DNA of 64,000 nt from JANQPX01 sp039197065 (GTDB taxonomy: Bacteria > Pseudomonadota > Alphaproteobacteria > Geminicoccales > Geminicoccaceae), in contig JBCCUL010000028.1 in the NCBI GenBank assembly GCA_039197065.1, forward strand, positions 60,191 to 124,190, given 5' to 3'. The position numbers and the translations under genes are program-made. Below the pieces are notes generated by a model that was not told where the DNA came from, searched no databases, and saw nothing but the letters and a program-made list of their open reading frames with translations. Shown here piece by piece: positions 8,657-16,748 of the stretch (positions are counted from its first letter, which is position 1; each line of letters opens with the position of its first letter).

Positions 8657-9931
8657 CTAGCGCCAAAGACCGTATGTGCGGTTGTCAGGTGCTGCGCTGA
8701 TCATCTCGCGGCCGCTGTCCTGGTTGGAGAACAACCGGTCACGGCCATCATCGCCATTGTCGCCATGGAGGCCGTGGGGCCGCCAGCTGCCGCGCACGGT
8801 GAGGCAGCGACGATCCAGCGCGCCGACACCGTCCCAGCCGCCAAGGGTCAGAACCCGGTCGATATCGTTCCTTAGAATGTCGAACATGCGATCGACGCCA
8901 GCCTTGCCGGCAACCGCGAGGCCAAAGAGATGAGGGCGTCCGATCAGACAGGCGGTGGCGCCGAGGGCGAGCGCCTTGACCACATCGCTGCCCCGCCGGA
9001 TGCCGCCATCCATCAGCACCGGCACCCGGCCCGCCACCTGATCGACGATCGCCGGCAAAGCCCGGATCGCGGAGATCGAGCCGTCCAGCTGCCGGCCGCC
9101 ATGGTTCGAGACGATCAGCCCGTCAATGCCGTGATCGAGAGCGAGGCGCGCCTCTTCCGGATGCAGCACGCCCTTGAGCAGCAGCGGGCCGGACCAGATG
9201 GAGCGCAGCCAGTCAACGTCGCGCCAGCTCATGGTTGGATCGAGAAGATCGGCGACATATCTGCCGAGTGAGACGATGTCTTTTTGCTCATCGGTCACAT
9301 AGTTGGCCATGGTGACCTTCGGCGATCCGATCATGCGCATCAGCCAGGGAAGGCAGCGGATGATGTCGAGGCCTTGCCTTAGTTTCGGCCGTGGCGGCAC
9401 GACGAAGCCGTTTTCAAGGTCGCGTTCGCGCTGGCCGAGCATCTGATTGTCGATGGTCAGGACGAGAGCTTTGTAGCCGGCGTCCTTCGAACGTTCGGCG
9501 AAGGACCTGACGATCCCGCGATCCCTGTACATGAAGGTCTGGAACCATTTCGTGCCGGTGGACCGGTTGGCGAGGTCTTCGATGTTGACCGTCGAGCCAT
9601 GGCTCATGACGTAGATGCTGCCGGCGTCATGGGCGGCCTCGGCGGCCTGCACCTCGCCGCTCGGCCAGACCATGCCGGCAAGCCCGGTCGGGCCGATGAG
9701 CACGGGAAGCTCCAGACGCTGACCGAAGAGCTCCACCGAAAGATCGCGCGTCGAGGTGCCCATGAGCGGGTGCGGCAAGAACTCGAACTCTTTGAAATCT
9801 CTCTCGTTTCGCGCGCGGGTGACCTCGTCCTCGGCGCCGCCGTCGATGAAGTCGAATACCATGCGCGGCAGCCGCCGCTTGGCCAGTCGGCGGAGAACGT
9901 CGAGGCTGTGGGCGGTTTTTTCCAGGTTCAT
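8657..9931 (-). CDS. FMN-dependent alpha-hydroxy-acid dehydrogenase (LldD/MdlB type)
   Basis: 424 residues from ATG 9931; an in-frame TTG at 9949 would add six. Family landmarks: the N-terminal FDFIDGGAEDE, GPTGLAGMVWP, TIDNQMLGQRERD, the active-site SNHGGRQLD (His and Arg bind the carboxylate) and the phosphate-binding DGGIRRGSDVVKAL with LIGRP. Such enzymes oxidise L-lactate, L-mandelate, glycolate or similar acids and pass electrons to quinone or oxygen. The C-terminus after about residue 375 (DNGDDGRDRLFSNQD) is extended and unlike the core family. Substrate is not determinable; L-lactate or mandelate is the usual annotation. Confidence 0.87.
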   Translation of the reverse strand: MNLEKTAHSLDVLRRLAKRRLPRMVFDFIDGGAEDEVTRARNERDFKEFEFLPHPLMGTSTRDLSVELFGQRLELPVLIGPTGLAGMVWPSGEVQAAEAAHDAGSIYVMSHGSTVNIEDLANRSTGTKWFQTFMYRDRGIVRSFAERSKDAGYKALVLTIDNQMLGQRERDLENGFVVPPRPKLRQGLDIIRCLPWLMRMIGSPKVTMANYVTDEQKDIVSLGRYVADLLDPTMSWRDVDWLRSIWSGPLLLKGVLHPEEARLALDHGIDGLIVSNHGGRQLDGSISAIRALPAIVDQVAGRVPVLMDGGIRRGSDVVKALALGATACLIGRPHLFGLAVAGKAGVDRMFDILRNDIDRVLTLGGWDGVGALDRRCLTVRGSWRPHGLHGDNGDDGRDRLFSNQDSGREMISAAPDNRTYGLWR

Positions 9932-10188
9932 CGAAACGCTTTCACTCAACGACAGGGTCCCGGCGGGACAGGCTTGACCATACGGATTCTTTGCTGGAGC
10001 GCCAGTCCTTAAGCCGATGTGGTCGTGCCCTGCCTAATGGGCGGTGTTTGGGTATTTCACTCATAGTGGAATTGCTGTCGAAAGATCCTCGCAGCCTTTG
10101 GATTGTCACATAGGTCAAAACACGACACAGTGACGGAAAGGCGGATAGATGTTCGCCGCCAAAAGCGATTTCAGAGGGTCGGGCATTG

Positions 10189-10608
10189 GTGATTTCCGAA
10201 GAGACTTTGTCAGCGATTCGAAGGGCTTATCAGATTTGGGCGGAACATCAGGGGGATGATGTCAGCGGTATCCTGGGGCTGATGGCTGAGGATGTCGCGG
10301 TCACCACGCTGCCGGATGGGACGGGTCCGCTGACCTTCACCAAGGCCTGCCATAACAAAACCGAACTGACTGAGTATTTACAAGCGCTTATCGGCGATTG
10401 GCAGCTCCTGCGCGCCGATATCGAGGAGATGATCTCCGAACGGGATCTGGTAGTGGTGCTGCTGGATACGTCCTGGCGTAATCGGCGCACCGATATCAGC
10501 TTCGAGAGCCAGGCTGCCCATGTCTGGCGTCTCAGGGATGGCTTTGCCTGTCAGATCCGACTGTTTTTCGACTCGGCCAAATGGAGCCAGGCCGCCTGCC
10601 CGGACTAA
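10189..10608 (+). CDS. SnoaL-like (NTF2-fold) protein
   Basis: 139 residues from GTG 10189 (or TTG 10186). There is no ATG, and a GAGGG lies about 12 bases upstream. The pattern is that of SnoaL-like NTF2 folds: an N-terminal helix (LSAIRRAYQIWAEH), the LMAEDVAVTTLPDG strand region, then strands ending in HVWRLRDG. Such small cone-shaped proteins are ketosteroid-isomerase-like enzymes or ligand binders. No catalytic assignment is possible. It ends just before two strong hairpins separating it from the convergent radical SAM gene. Confidence 0.65.
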   Translation: MISEETLSAIRRAYQIWAEHQGDDVSGILGLMAEDVAVTTLPDGTGPLTFTKACHNKTELTEYLQALIGDWQLLRADIEEMISERDLVVVLLDTSWRNRRTDISFESQAAHVWRLRDGFACQIRLFFDSAKWSQAACPD

Positions 10609-10617
10609 GCCGGAAGC

Positions 10618-10676
10618 GCACGCCTGCGGGCGGCAGGCGTGCTGTAGCGTTCACTTGGCGTCGCGAAACGCTACAG
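10618..10676. terminator. Two adjacent hairpins between convergent genes
   Basis: GCACGCCTGC (10618-10627) pairs with GCAGGCGTGC (10633-10642) around a 5-base loop. Overlapping its end, CTGTAGCGTT (10642-10651) pairs with AACGCTACAG (10667-10676), which includes the radical SAM stop codon. U-runs are weak, but two 10-bp stems in the 62-base gap between convergent genes suggest a bidirectional terminator. Confidence 0.55.
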
Positions 10677-11618
10677 GGTGGCCAGGAATGCGGCGGCGTC
10701 TTGGGTTTTGGGGTCCCAGCGGGGGGTTTTATCCGACAAGGGCTTTAGAATGTCGGCTCCCTTGGAGCAGCGGCCGTCGGGGACGAGGCGGTAGACGCCA
10801 TCGGGATCGACCAGGCGACGGATTCGATTTTTCTCGAATTCGTCCGGTTTGCCCCCGCTCGCCCCCCCGCTGGCATCGGCCAGACCGTTAAACTCGTCGT
10901 CGACCTTGAAGTCGATGCCGGCGGCTTCGGCGTGGTCGCGGAGGATGCGGAGGTCGGCGAGGATCTTCTCACGCTCGCCGACGGGGCCGCCGGGGCGGTC
11001 TTTGCCGACTTTCTGGAGCGCCGTCACCACCCACCGCTTGATACCGATATCACGCAAGAGCGCAGGCATGTCGTCAAGCTGAGCGCGGCGTTTGGGCATC
11101 AGGACGGAGGTCACGACCAGCTCGGTCGACTCGGGCAGGGCGGTGGCCGCCCTCCTCAACCCCTTGACTGTCGAGGCGAAGGCCCCGGCCTTCCGACGCT
11201 GCCGGTCATGCTCCTCCGCCTCGGCCGCATCCAAACTCACCGAAATCCGCCCCGGCGCCAGCACGGCAAGCTCGTCGACCCATTGGGCGAGATGAGTGCC
11301 GTTGGTGACGAGGCTGGTGGGGATGTTCAGCCACTGACCGGTCGAGAGGATGGCTCGGGTGTAGGGGAAGGAGTCGGGGAGGAGGGGTTCATAGCCTTGG
11401 ATGCATACGGATGCAATCTGATGCGAATAAATAACTTGCTGTATGAAGCAACTGAAGTCACTGACCTTTAAACTGCTCACCAAATTGTCTTCGCCACGCT
11501 GGCGAATAAAACAGTATGAGCAAGTTAAATCACATCCTTCAAATGCTGGAACTATAAATGTTAAAATTACGCCATTACATTTCCAAGCATAAGAAGGAAG
11601 AGCAGCTTCGACAGACAT
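10671..11618 (-). CDS. Radical SAM protein of unknown role
   Basis: 315 residues from ATG 11618, with AAAGGG about 9 bases upstream. The 4Fe-4S/SAM-binding motif CDLTCSYC (about residues 29-36) is complete. QGYEPLL stands at the usual GGEPL position and VTNGT follows, with VSLDAA as the next barrel strand. One further Cys lies in GRCSKGAD near the C-terminus, so there is no SPASM cluster. The enzyme should cleave SAM to a 5'-deoxyadenosyl radical; its substrate is not visible. It is the last of three minus-strand genes in an accessory-looking stretch. The first 70 or so codons are distinctly AT-rich, whereas the rest matches host composition. Family call firm, function open. Confidence 0.8.
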   Translation of the reverse strand: MSVEAALPSYAWKCNGVILTFIVPAFEGCDLTCSYCFIRQRGEDNLVSSLKVSDFSCFIQQVIYSHQIASVCIQGYEPLLPDSFPYTRAILSTGQWLNIPTSLVTNGTHLAQWVDELAVLAPGRISVSLDAAEAEEHDRQRRKAGAFASTVKGLRRAATALPESTELVVTSVLMPKRRAQLDDMPALLRDIGIKRWVVTALQKVGKDRPGGPVGEREKILADLRILRDHAEAAGIDFKVDDEFNGLADASGGASGGKPDEFEKNRIRRLVDPDGVYRLVPDGRCSKGADILKPLSDKTPRWDPKTQDAAAFLATL

Positions 11619-11735
11619 TGGCAGCGCACCCTTTCTTGGTATACCAAAAGAATGCCGCAGCCAACTGTGCTTTGCAATAACTATTTTTCATATTAAGAAT
11701 GATTTGAATATTTTGCGTTATTTATCATATTTTTC

Positions 11736-12512
11736 CTACATCATGCCAAATAGTGTTACATTGTCTGCGTGTAAAATGCAGAAAACTAAAACTGGTAAAA
11801 TTTCAGCAATAGTCGAGATGGAGATTTTTGATTTCTGGAGATGCGCTGTTCCTGCCCCAGGGCTGTCGCTGAGTTTTTCTCCATGCGCTTCTAGTAAATT
11901 CCGTGAAAGATCATCCAATTCCTCTGGCACGTTGGCCAGAGACTCGCAATGGGGACCACCTTGCCAATCATCATCTGAGGATGGGCTAAAGTGCCTCAGA
12001 TATGAAAAACTACCTTCGCCCGTCAGGGAGGCGGTTAGGGCCACGTCACCTAAAGCACTGCCGCGTTGTGCCATACTGGCTAGCATTGCGTTGTACGGAC
12101 TGCCAGCATCGCGAACGGCGATGATCGCATTCTTGGCAAGCTTGTCGAATGCACCGGCGATGTCTTTGCTTTCGGGCGTATCTTTACCCTCGTGGCTTCT
12201 CATAAAAATCAACATGTCTCGAATTTGTTGGAGATCAGAGACAAGCCAAATGAATATTGGTGATTTTCCTGTTGATTGCTGCACTTTGAGAATTGCAATC
12301 ATAAGTTCGGCGAACTTGACTGCCCCATTTGTCGTGTCGGCATTGGGATGCAGGATCGTACGCGAAATCTCATAAGTCATATGTGCTGCGCTTTTGGACG
12401 TACTAATAGCCTCTAATATTAAATCCCGTGAACGTTGAGAGTGCTCGCCACCTTCGTGGACGGCCATATCATTCAATTCACTGCTGCCAGGTGACGATTT
12501 CTTCTTTTCCAT
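11736..12512 (-). CDS. Protein of unknown function in radical SAM cassette
   Basis: 258 residues from ATG 12512 (an in-frame GTG at 12524 adds four). I do not recognise the family. The N-terminus is charged and Ser/Lys/Glu-rich. A largely helical middle includes a hydrophobic FIWLVSDLQQIRDMLIF segment (about residues 88-104), and a hydrophobic C-terminal segment (AEILPVLVFCILHA) could be a membrane anchor. GC is well below that of neighbouring housekeeping genes. It lies 117 bases upstream of the radical SAM gene and about 150 bases downstream of the 480-residue gene on the same strand, so the three may form one unit. Confidence 0.6.
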   Translation of the reverse strand: MEKKKSSPGSSELNDMAVHEGGEHSQRSRDLILEAISTSKSAAHMTYEISRTILHPNADTTNGAVKFAELMIAILKVQQSTGKSPIFIWLVSDLQQIRDMLIFMRSHEGKDTPESKDIAGAFDKLAKNAIIAVRDAGSPYNAMLASMAQRGSALGDVALTASLTGEGSFSYLRHFSPSSDDDWQGGPHCESLANVPEELDDLSRNLLEAHGEKLSDSPGAGTAHLQKSKISISTIAEILPVLVFCILHADNVTLFGMM

Positions 12513-12665
12513 TTTAAGACACACTTTCGCTTTGCATTATGTTGAAGTGGGTTTTTGGATACGGCTCGCTCACAGGCGATTTCAGACGGGAGCCAACAAA
12601 GGCGAAAGCCTTCTGGCATTCCCTAGGGGCTGCATCAAACGACGATTGTTGTAGCCAAAATGCTC

Positions 12666-14108
12666 TCATGATCGCTGCCCCTGATCTGCAGGAGCGCCTT
12701 CGAAATCAATCAGCTGATCGGCAAGATGAAGAAACTCATCGAGACGAAGCGCTGCGAAGTTCTGGCTTCGCAATAGAGCTAGAGCCTCCAGCGGGCTGAC
12801 CGCCGAAAGGGTCGCCTTGCCTGGCGATCGGTTGAGGCGCCCGAGCGCTGCTTCGATCGCGAGGCGGTAGGCATCGGACCAGCGGGAGCCGGGTTCCGGC
12901 AGAGAAATGCAGCGCACCTTGGGCTCATCATCGCTGGCGTTCTTCGGAAGTTCGACCTCGCCGTGGAATAGGTAGCGAAGATTCTTCCGAGTATCGACAT
13001 CCCGAGAATGTTTCAGATCCCAGTCGTCCAGCTTGAGGTGAACAGTTATGGTTGGGGAAGCCCATAGCTCTCGCTGTGACCGGCCGAAAGCTTCGCTGCC
13101 CTCGGTATCGAGCCAGCGGCCTGGTACCGACTCGAGAAAGAGTCGATCGGCTTGAAACCAACGGGTGTCCACGCGTATCTCCGCCACGTCCAATCCGGCG
13201 GCACGATAGATGCGATCGATCTCGTTATGAGTCAGCGAACCGATGACGATGCAAACATTCTGACGAAGCCATTCATAGAAAGATTCTCGCCCGTCTCGCT
13301 CTATCAAGGCAATAGCGCGGAACTGGGCGATTAGAAAGTAGACATTGTAGATAGCGCCGCGCGCTGGGATCTTGTCGTTTCTAAGTCCGAGATCCAAGAT
13401 CCAAAGCAAAACTTGCCCGCGCTTCGTCTTCATGGCGATGTCGTAGAAGCCGCCCATGAGATTATGGAACCCTGTCATGACCGTGGGTGGGTCTGTGCCC
13501 AAAACGGCACGCGCTCGACTGACATTCACTGAGGCGTCGGATTCCTCAAGAAGGCTCAGAAGTGTCTCACCGCTCCGCATCGTCGTTTCTAGTACGGACA
13601 GTGGGCCAGCGCTCTCGGCAGCCTCGCCCGAATCAGTTCCGCCGCTCTTACGGCTGCGGTCCGGCAGTAGGAGGGCTTTGGAGTCTCTCGGCAGCAGATC
13701 CTGGAGGATGGATTTGACGCTGTTGACCATCTCCGAATCGGGAACGAAGGGCGTATATTTGTTACGCGTTTCGTCGTAGTGCCATTTGGTAAGCATCAGC
13801 CGCAGTAGGGTCGACGCATCTTCGAATTGCAGCCATGTCTTGCCGGCGAGCTTGGTTTCGAGTGAGCGGATTTGTTCGCTGCCGAGCCAGGCCTTTATCT
13901 GTCTGGCGGAATGTCTGGGTTTGCCGCGCTCATAGCCGCCACGCTTCACCCATCCATCATAGACGTAGCGAATCGCTGCCGCAGGTTCTGACTTATAGTC
14001 CGGAATGTCATCGTCGCTATCGCCGAGATCGCGCAAAAGGTCAGCGAAGCTTGGTTCAGCTCCGCCTGTCTCGGGCCTGTCGGTGATAATCTCTGCGCGT
14101 GCAGACAT
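12666..14108 (-). CDS. Large protein of unknown function, first gene of radical SAM cassette
   Basis: 480 residues from ATG 14108. I do not recognise a domain. The N-terminus is acidic (FADLLRDLGDSDDD), followed by a basic, aromatic region (AIRYVYDGWVKRGGYERGKPRH). A helical middle contains VLLWILDLGL and IYNVYFLIAQFRAIALI. The C-terminal third is charged and mixed alpha/beta (DTRWFQADRLF; ITVHLKLDDWDLKH). No signal peptide and no clear transmembrane helix. It is preceded by about 270 AT-rich bases, a plausible promoter region, and followed by the 258-residue gene. It could be a regulator, effector or structural partner; nothing here decides. Confidence 0.62.
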   Translation of the reverse strand: MSARAEIITDRPETGGAEPSFADLLRDLGDSDDDIPDYKSEPAAAIRYVYDGWVKRGGYERGKPRHSARQIKAWLGSEQIRSLETKLAGKTWLQFEDASTLLRLMLTKWHYDETRNKYTPFVPDSEMVNSVKSILQDLLPRDSKALLLPDRSRKSGGTDSGEAAESAGPLSVLETTMRSGETLLSLLEESDASVNVSRARAVLGTDPPTVMTGFHNLMGGFYDIAMKTKRGQVLLWILDLGLRNDKIPARGAIYNVYFLIAQFRAIALIERDGRESFYEWLRQNVCIVIGSLTHNEIDRIYRAAGLDVAEIRVDTRWFQADRLFLESVPGRWLDTEGSEAFGRSQRELWASPTITVHLKLDDWDLKHSRDVDTRKNLRYLFHGEVELPKNASDDEPKVRCISLPEPGSRWSDAYRLAIEAALGRLNRSPGKATLSAVSPLEALALLRSQNFAALRLDEFLHLADQLIDFEGAPADQGQRS

Positions 14109-14378
14109 ACGACGATGCTTTGCCTCAAATTCATACCGAAGTAAGGGCTGCGCGGAGCGTAACGCATGGTTTTTTTCAATGCGACAAAAAATTTTTCTTA
14201 TTATGAATTTTAATTCGCAAAACTCATAGAATTCATCGATTCAATAGCATTCAATTAATTCGTCGAATTGAAAGATTGTTCGAAAAATTAGACGTATCTT
14301 CAGAAATCTTCCGAGCATACAATGAGGGTTGAGACGATGTGGAAATTTCGCCTTCTGCATTAGTCTAGGAGAGTAGCG
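14109..14378. promoter_or_regulatory. AT-rich divergent intergenic region
   Basis: About 270 bases between the 480-residue gene (minus) and the tiny membrane gene (plus), far more AT-rich than the rest of the window. It holds several AATTC-containing inverted repeats, such as AATTCGTCGAATT near 14258-14270, that could bind a regulator. No gene seen. Confidence 0.45.
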
Positions 14379-14591
14379 ATGATCTTTGAGTTCGCTAGCT
14401 CATTCTTGGATCTCAACCAGCTTCTGACTTCGCTGGCGGTTGCCTTTGGCTCGATCATCTTGCAGCGGGTGGCGGCGACATTGCTGCCTGCCATTCTGTC
14501 TTTCCTTGCCAGCTTGGCCGTGCTTATCATCCTTTTCATTATCTTCTTATTATCGCTCATCACACTCGCCACAGTGACCCCTCTCCCATAA
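14379..14591 (+). CDS. Small hydrophobic membrane protein (70 residues)
   Basis: ATG 14379 has AGGAG 7 bases upstream (14367-14371), the main reason to believe this gene. The product is almost entirely hydrophobic and would form two membrane helices (about residues 7-35 and 38-64). The stop sits 5 bases before a strong hairpin. An overlapping minus-strand frame also exists but lacks a comparable ribosome site. Small membrane proteins next to unknown genes are sometimes toxins or leader peptides; no function is assigned. Confidence 0.5.
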   Translation: MIFEFASSFLDLNQLLTSLAVAFGSIILQRVAATLLPAILSFLASLAVLIILFIIFLLSLITLATVTPLP

Positions 14592-14622
14592 AAAGAAAGG
14601 GGCGGCCCAAAGGCCGCCCCTT
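14589..14622 (-). terminator. Strong terminator of the glp operon (bidirectional)
   Basis: AAGGGGCGGCC (14597-14607) pairs with GGCCGCCCCTT (14612-14622) around a CAAA loop. On the minus strand the stem is followed by TTTCTTTTT, giving a classic Rho-independent terminator 26 bases after the glpV stop. It can also end the small plus-strand gene. Confidence 0.88.
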
Positions 14623-14647
14623 AAAGTCTAGCCTGAACGCGCTGCGT

Positions 14648-16369
14648 TCAGCCTTCCCAGGATTTGATGAGTTCGTCGTAGTCGACGGTTTCGCCTTGGG
14701 GCTTTTCGTTGTCGAGCTTGGCCTTGGGCGAACCGGGCTGGTCTAGCCAGACGCTTTCGTCCTGCTCGTCGTTGAGCTTGGGTCCGCAGTCGCCCTGGAC
14801 GCCGGCGCGCTCTAAGCGGGCCATGACGCGGTCCATCTCGCCCGCGAGGTTGTCCATGGCGGTGTCAGGGGTGACTTCGCCGGCGACGGCTTCACCGATG
14901 TTCTGCCACCAGAGCTGGGCCAGTTTCGGATAGTCAGGAACATTAGTCCCGGAAGGTGTCCACTGGACCCGGGCTGGGCTTCTGTAGAATTCGACAAGAC
15001 CACCGAGCTTGGGTGCCCGTTCAGAAAAACTTTCGTGGTTGATGTCGCTGTCCCGGATGATGGTGAGGCCGACATGGCTTTTCTTGAGGGACACCGTTTT
15101 GGCGACGGTAAACTGGGCGTAGAGCCAGGCGGCCTTGGCGCGGTCTTCGGGGGTGGACTGCATGAGGGTCCAGGAGCCGGCGTCCTGGTAGCCGAGCTTC
15201 ATGCCGTCTTCCCAGTAGGGTCCGCGCGGGCTTGGGGCCATGCGCCAAAGCGGGTTGCCGTCGGCGTCCACGGTGTTGTTGCCCTCGGATTGCGGGGCGA
15301 CCATGGAGGCTGTGAAGGCGGTGTACCAGAAGATCTGCTGGGCGACATTTCCCTTAGCAAGGGAGGGCAATGATTGATAGAAGTCCATCCCGAGGGCACC
15401 TGGAGGGGCGTACTTCCTGAGCCATTCCATATACTTGTTCAAAGCATACTTTGCGGCCGGGCCGTTGGCGGCGCCACCGCGGGCGACGGAGGAGCCGACG
15501 GGGTTGCAGCCGTCCACACGGATGCCCCATTCGTCGACGGGAACGCCGTTGGGGAGGCCGACATCGCCGGCGCCGGCCATGGAGAGCCAGGCGTCGGTGA
15601 AACGCCAGCCAAGGTCCGGGGCCTTCTTGCCGTAGTCCATATGGCCGTAGATGGCGACGCCGTCGATCTCCTTGACGTGCTCGGAGAAATATTCGGCGAT
15701 GTCCTCATAGGCGGACCAGTTGACAGGCACGCCGAGGGGGTAGCCGTAGATTTCCTCGAAGCCGGCCTTGATGTCGGGGTCGGTGAACCAGTCGTAGCGG
15801 AACCAGTAGAGATTGGCGAACTGCTGGGCCGGGAGCTGGTAGAGCTTGCCGTCGGGGCCGGTGGTGAAGTCCTTGCCGATGAAGTCGTCGACGTCGAGGG
15901 TGGGCAGGGTGACGTCGGCGCCTTCGCCCGCCATCCAGTCGGAGAGGTTGCGGACCTGGTTGTAGCGGCTGTGGGTGCCGATCAGGTCGCTGTCGTTGAT
16001 GTAGGCGTCGTAGATGTTTTCGCCGGACTGCATTTGGGTCTGCAGCTTTTCGATGACGTCGCCTTCCTGGATCAGGTCGTGGGTGACCTTGATGCCGGTG
16101 ATTTCCTCGAAGGCCTTGGTGAGGGTCTCGCTTTCATAAGAGTGGGTCGGGATGGTTTCGGAGACGACCTTGATTTCCATGCCCTGGAAGGGTGCGGCGG
16201 CATCGACGAACCACTGCATTTCCTCCATCTGCTCTTCCTTGGAGAGCGTGGAGGGCTGGAATTCGTCGTCGATCCATTTTTCCGCGGCTGCCATATCGGC
16301 CCAGGCGGGCGCCTGGATGCTGAGTGCTAGCGCCACCGCGGCGCTGGCGAGGAGGGTTTTTCGAAGCAT
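14648..16369 (-). CDS. glpV: Glycerol ABC transporter, periplasmic substrate-binding protein
   Basis: 573 residues; ATG 16369 follows GGGAG. A signal peptide (about 1-24) ends at APAWA. The mature part is a large type-2 periplasmic binding protein of the extracellular solute-binding family 1 class, longer than sugar binders, as is usual for this glycerol family. It would capture glycerol in the periplasm and deliver it to GlpP/GlpQ. It is the last gene of the operon, after glpU, as in the rhizobial glpDRSTPQUV cluster. Assignment to glycerol rests on co-location with glpD and glpR and on resemblance to that cluster. Confidence 0.88.
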   Translation of the reverse strand: MLRKTLLASAAVALALSIQAPAWADMAAAEKWIDDEFQPSTLSKEEQMEEMQWFVDAAAPFQGMEIKVVSETIPTHSYESETLTKAFEEITGIKVTHDLIQEGDVIEKLQTQMQSGENIYDAYINDSDLIGTHSRYNQVRNLSDWMAGEGADVTLPTLDVDDFIGKDFTTGPDGKLYQLPAQQFANLYWFRYDWFTDPDIKAGFEEIYGYPLGVPVNWSAYEDIAEYFSEHVKEIDGVAIYGHMDYGKKAPDLGWRFTDAWLSMAGAGDVGLPNGVPVDEWGIRVDGCNPVGSSVARGGAANGPAAKYALNKYMEWLRKYAPPGALGMDFYQSLPSLAKGNVAQQIFWYTAFTASMVAPQSEGNNTVDADGNPLWRMAPSPRGPYWEDGMKLGYQDAGSWTLMQSTPEDRAKAAWLYAQFTVAKTVSLKKSHVGLTIIRDSDINHESFSERAPKLGGLVEFYRSPARVQWTPSGTNVPDYPKLAQLWWQNIGEAVAGEVTPDTAMDNLAGEMDRVMARLERAGVQGDCGPKLNDEQDESVWLDQPGSPKAKLDNEKPQGETVDYDELIKSWEG

Positions 16370-16422
16370 TTTTTCGGTCTCCCTGTTTGCTTCCCTAGGT
16401 TAAAGAAAAAATCATGAATTGG

Positions 16423-16704
16423 TCACACTAACCAGAAGACGAGGGCTGCGTAGAGTAAAGCGACGGCTAGAGCCCCCCAGAGCGGCGGGCCGATCATCCC
16501 TAGCCAGGCGAGGTTGATGAAGGCGGAGCCGAGGAGCGAGATGAACAGGCGATCGCCACGGGTGGTGGGGATGCCGAGGATGCCCACACGCTCGATCGTG
16601 GGGTAGCGGATTTGCAGGATGGTGAAGGTGACGAGGAGGAGCGCGATGACGATGAAGAAGATCGCCGTCGGCATGGTCCAGGCCATCCAGGAGAGATTAA
16701 GCAT
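16423..16704 (-). CDS. glpU: Small membrane protein of the glycerol transporter operon (DUF2160 type)
   Basis: 93 residues with two or three predicted membrane helices (about 7-28, 52-70 and 73-92) and a cytoplasmic-type loop RYPTIERVGILGIPTTRGDRL. This small protein is a constant member of rhizobial-type glycerol ABC operons between glpQ and glpV. Its role is unknown; a transporter-accessory role is inferred from conserved position. ATG 16704 is used. Confidence 0.8.
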   Translation of the reverse strand: MLNLSWMAWTMPTAIFFIVIALLLVTFTILQIRYPTIERVGILGIPTTRGDRLFISLLGSAFINLAWLGMIGPPLWGALAVALLYAALVFWLV

Positions 16705-16748
16705 TTTTTAACGTTACTCCCCTATAACCAATGCAGATGGACATTCCA

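Noticed and set aside
10671..11618. Prokaryotic viperin (antiviral radical SAM)
   Set aside because: The cluster motif is CDLTCSYC, not the viperin form, and the downstream sequence does not resemble viperin.
14360..14572. Minus-strand 70-codon frame overlapping the small membrane gene
   Set aside because: No ribosome site and Lys/Arg-rich shadow of the hydrophobic frame.
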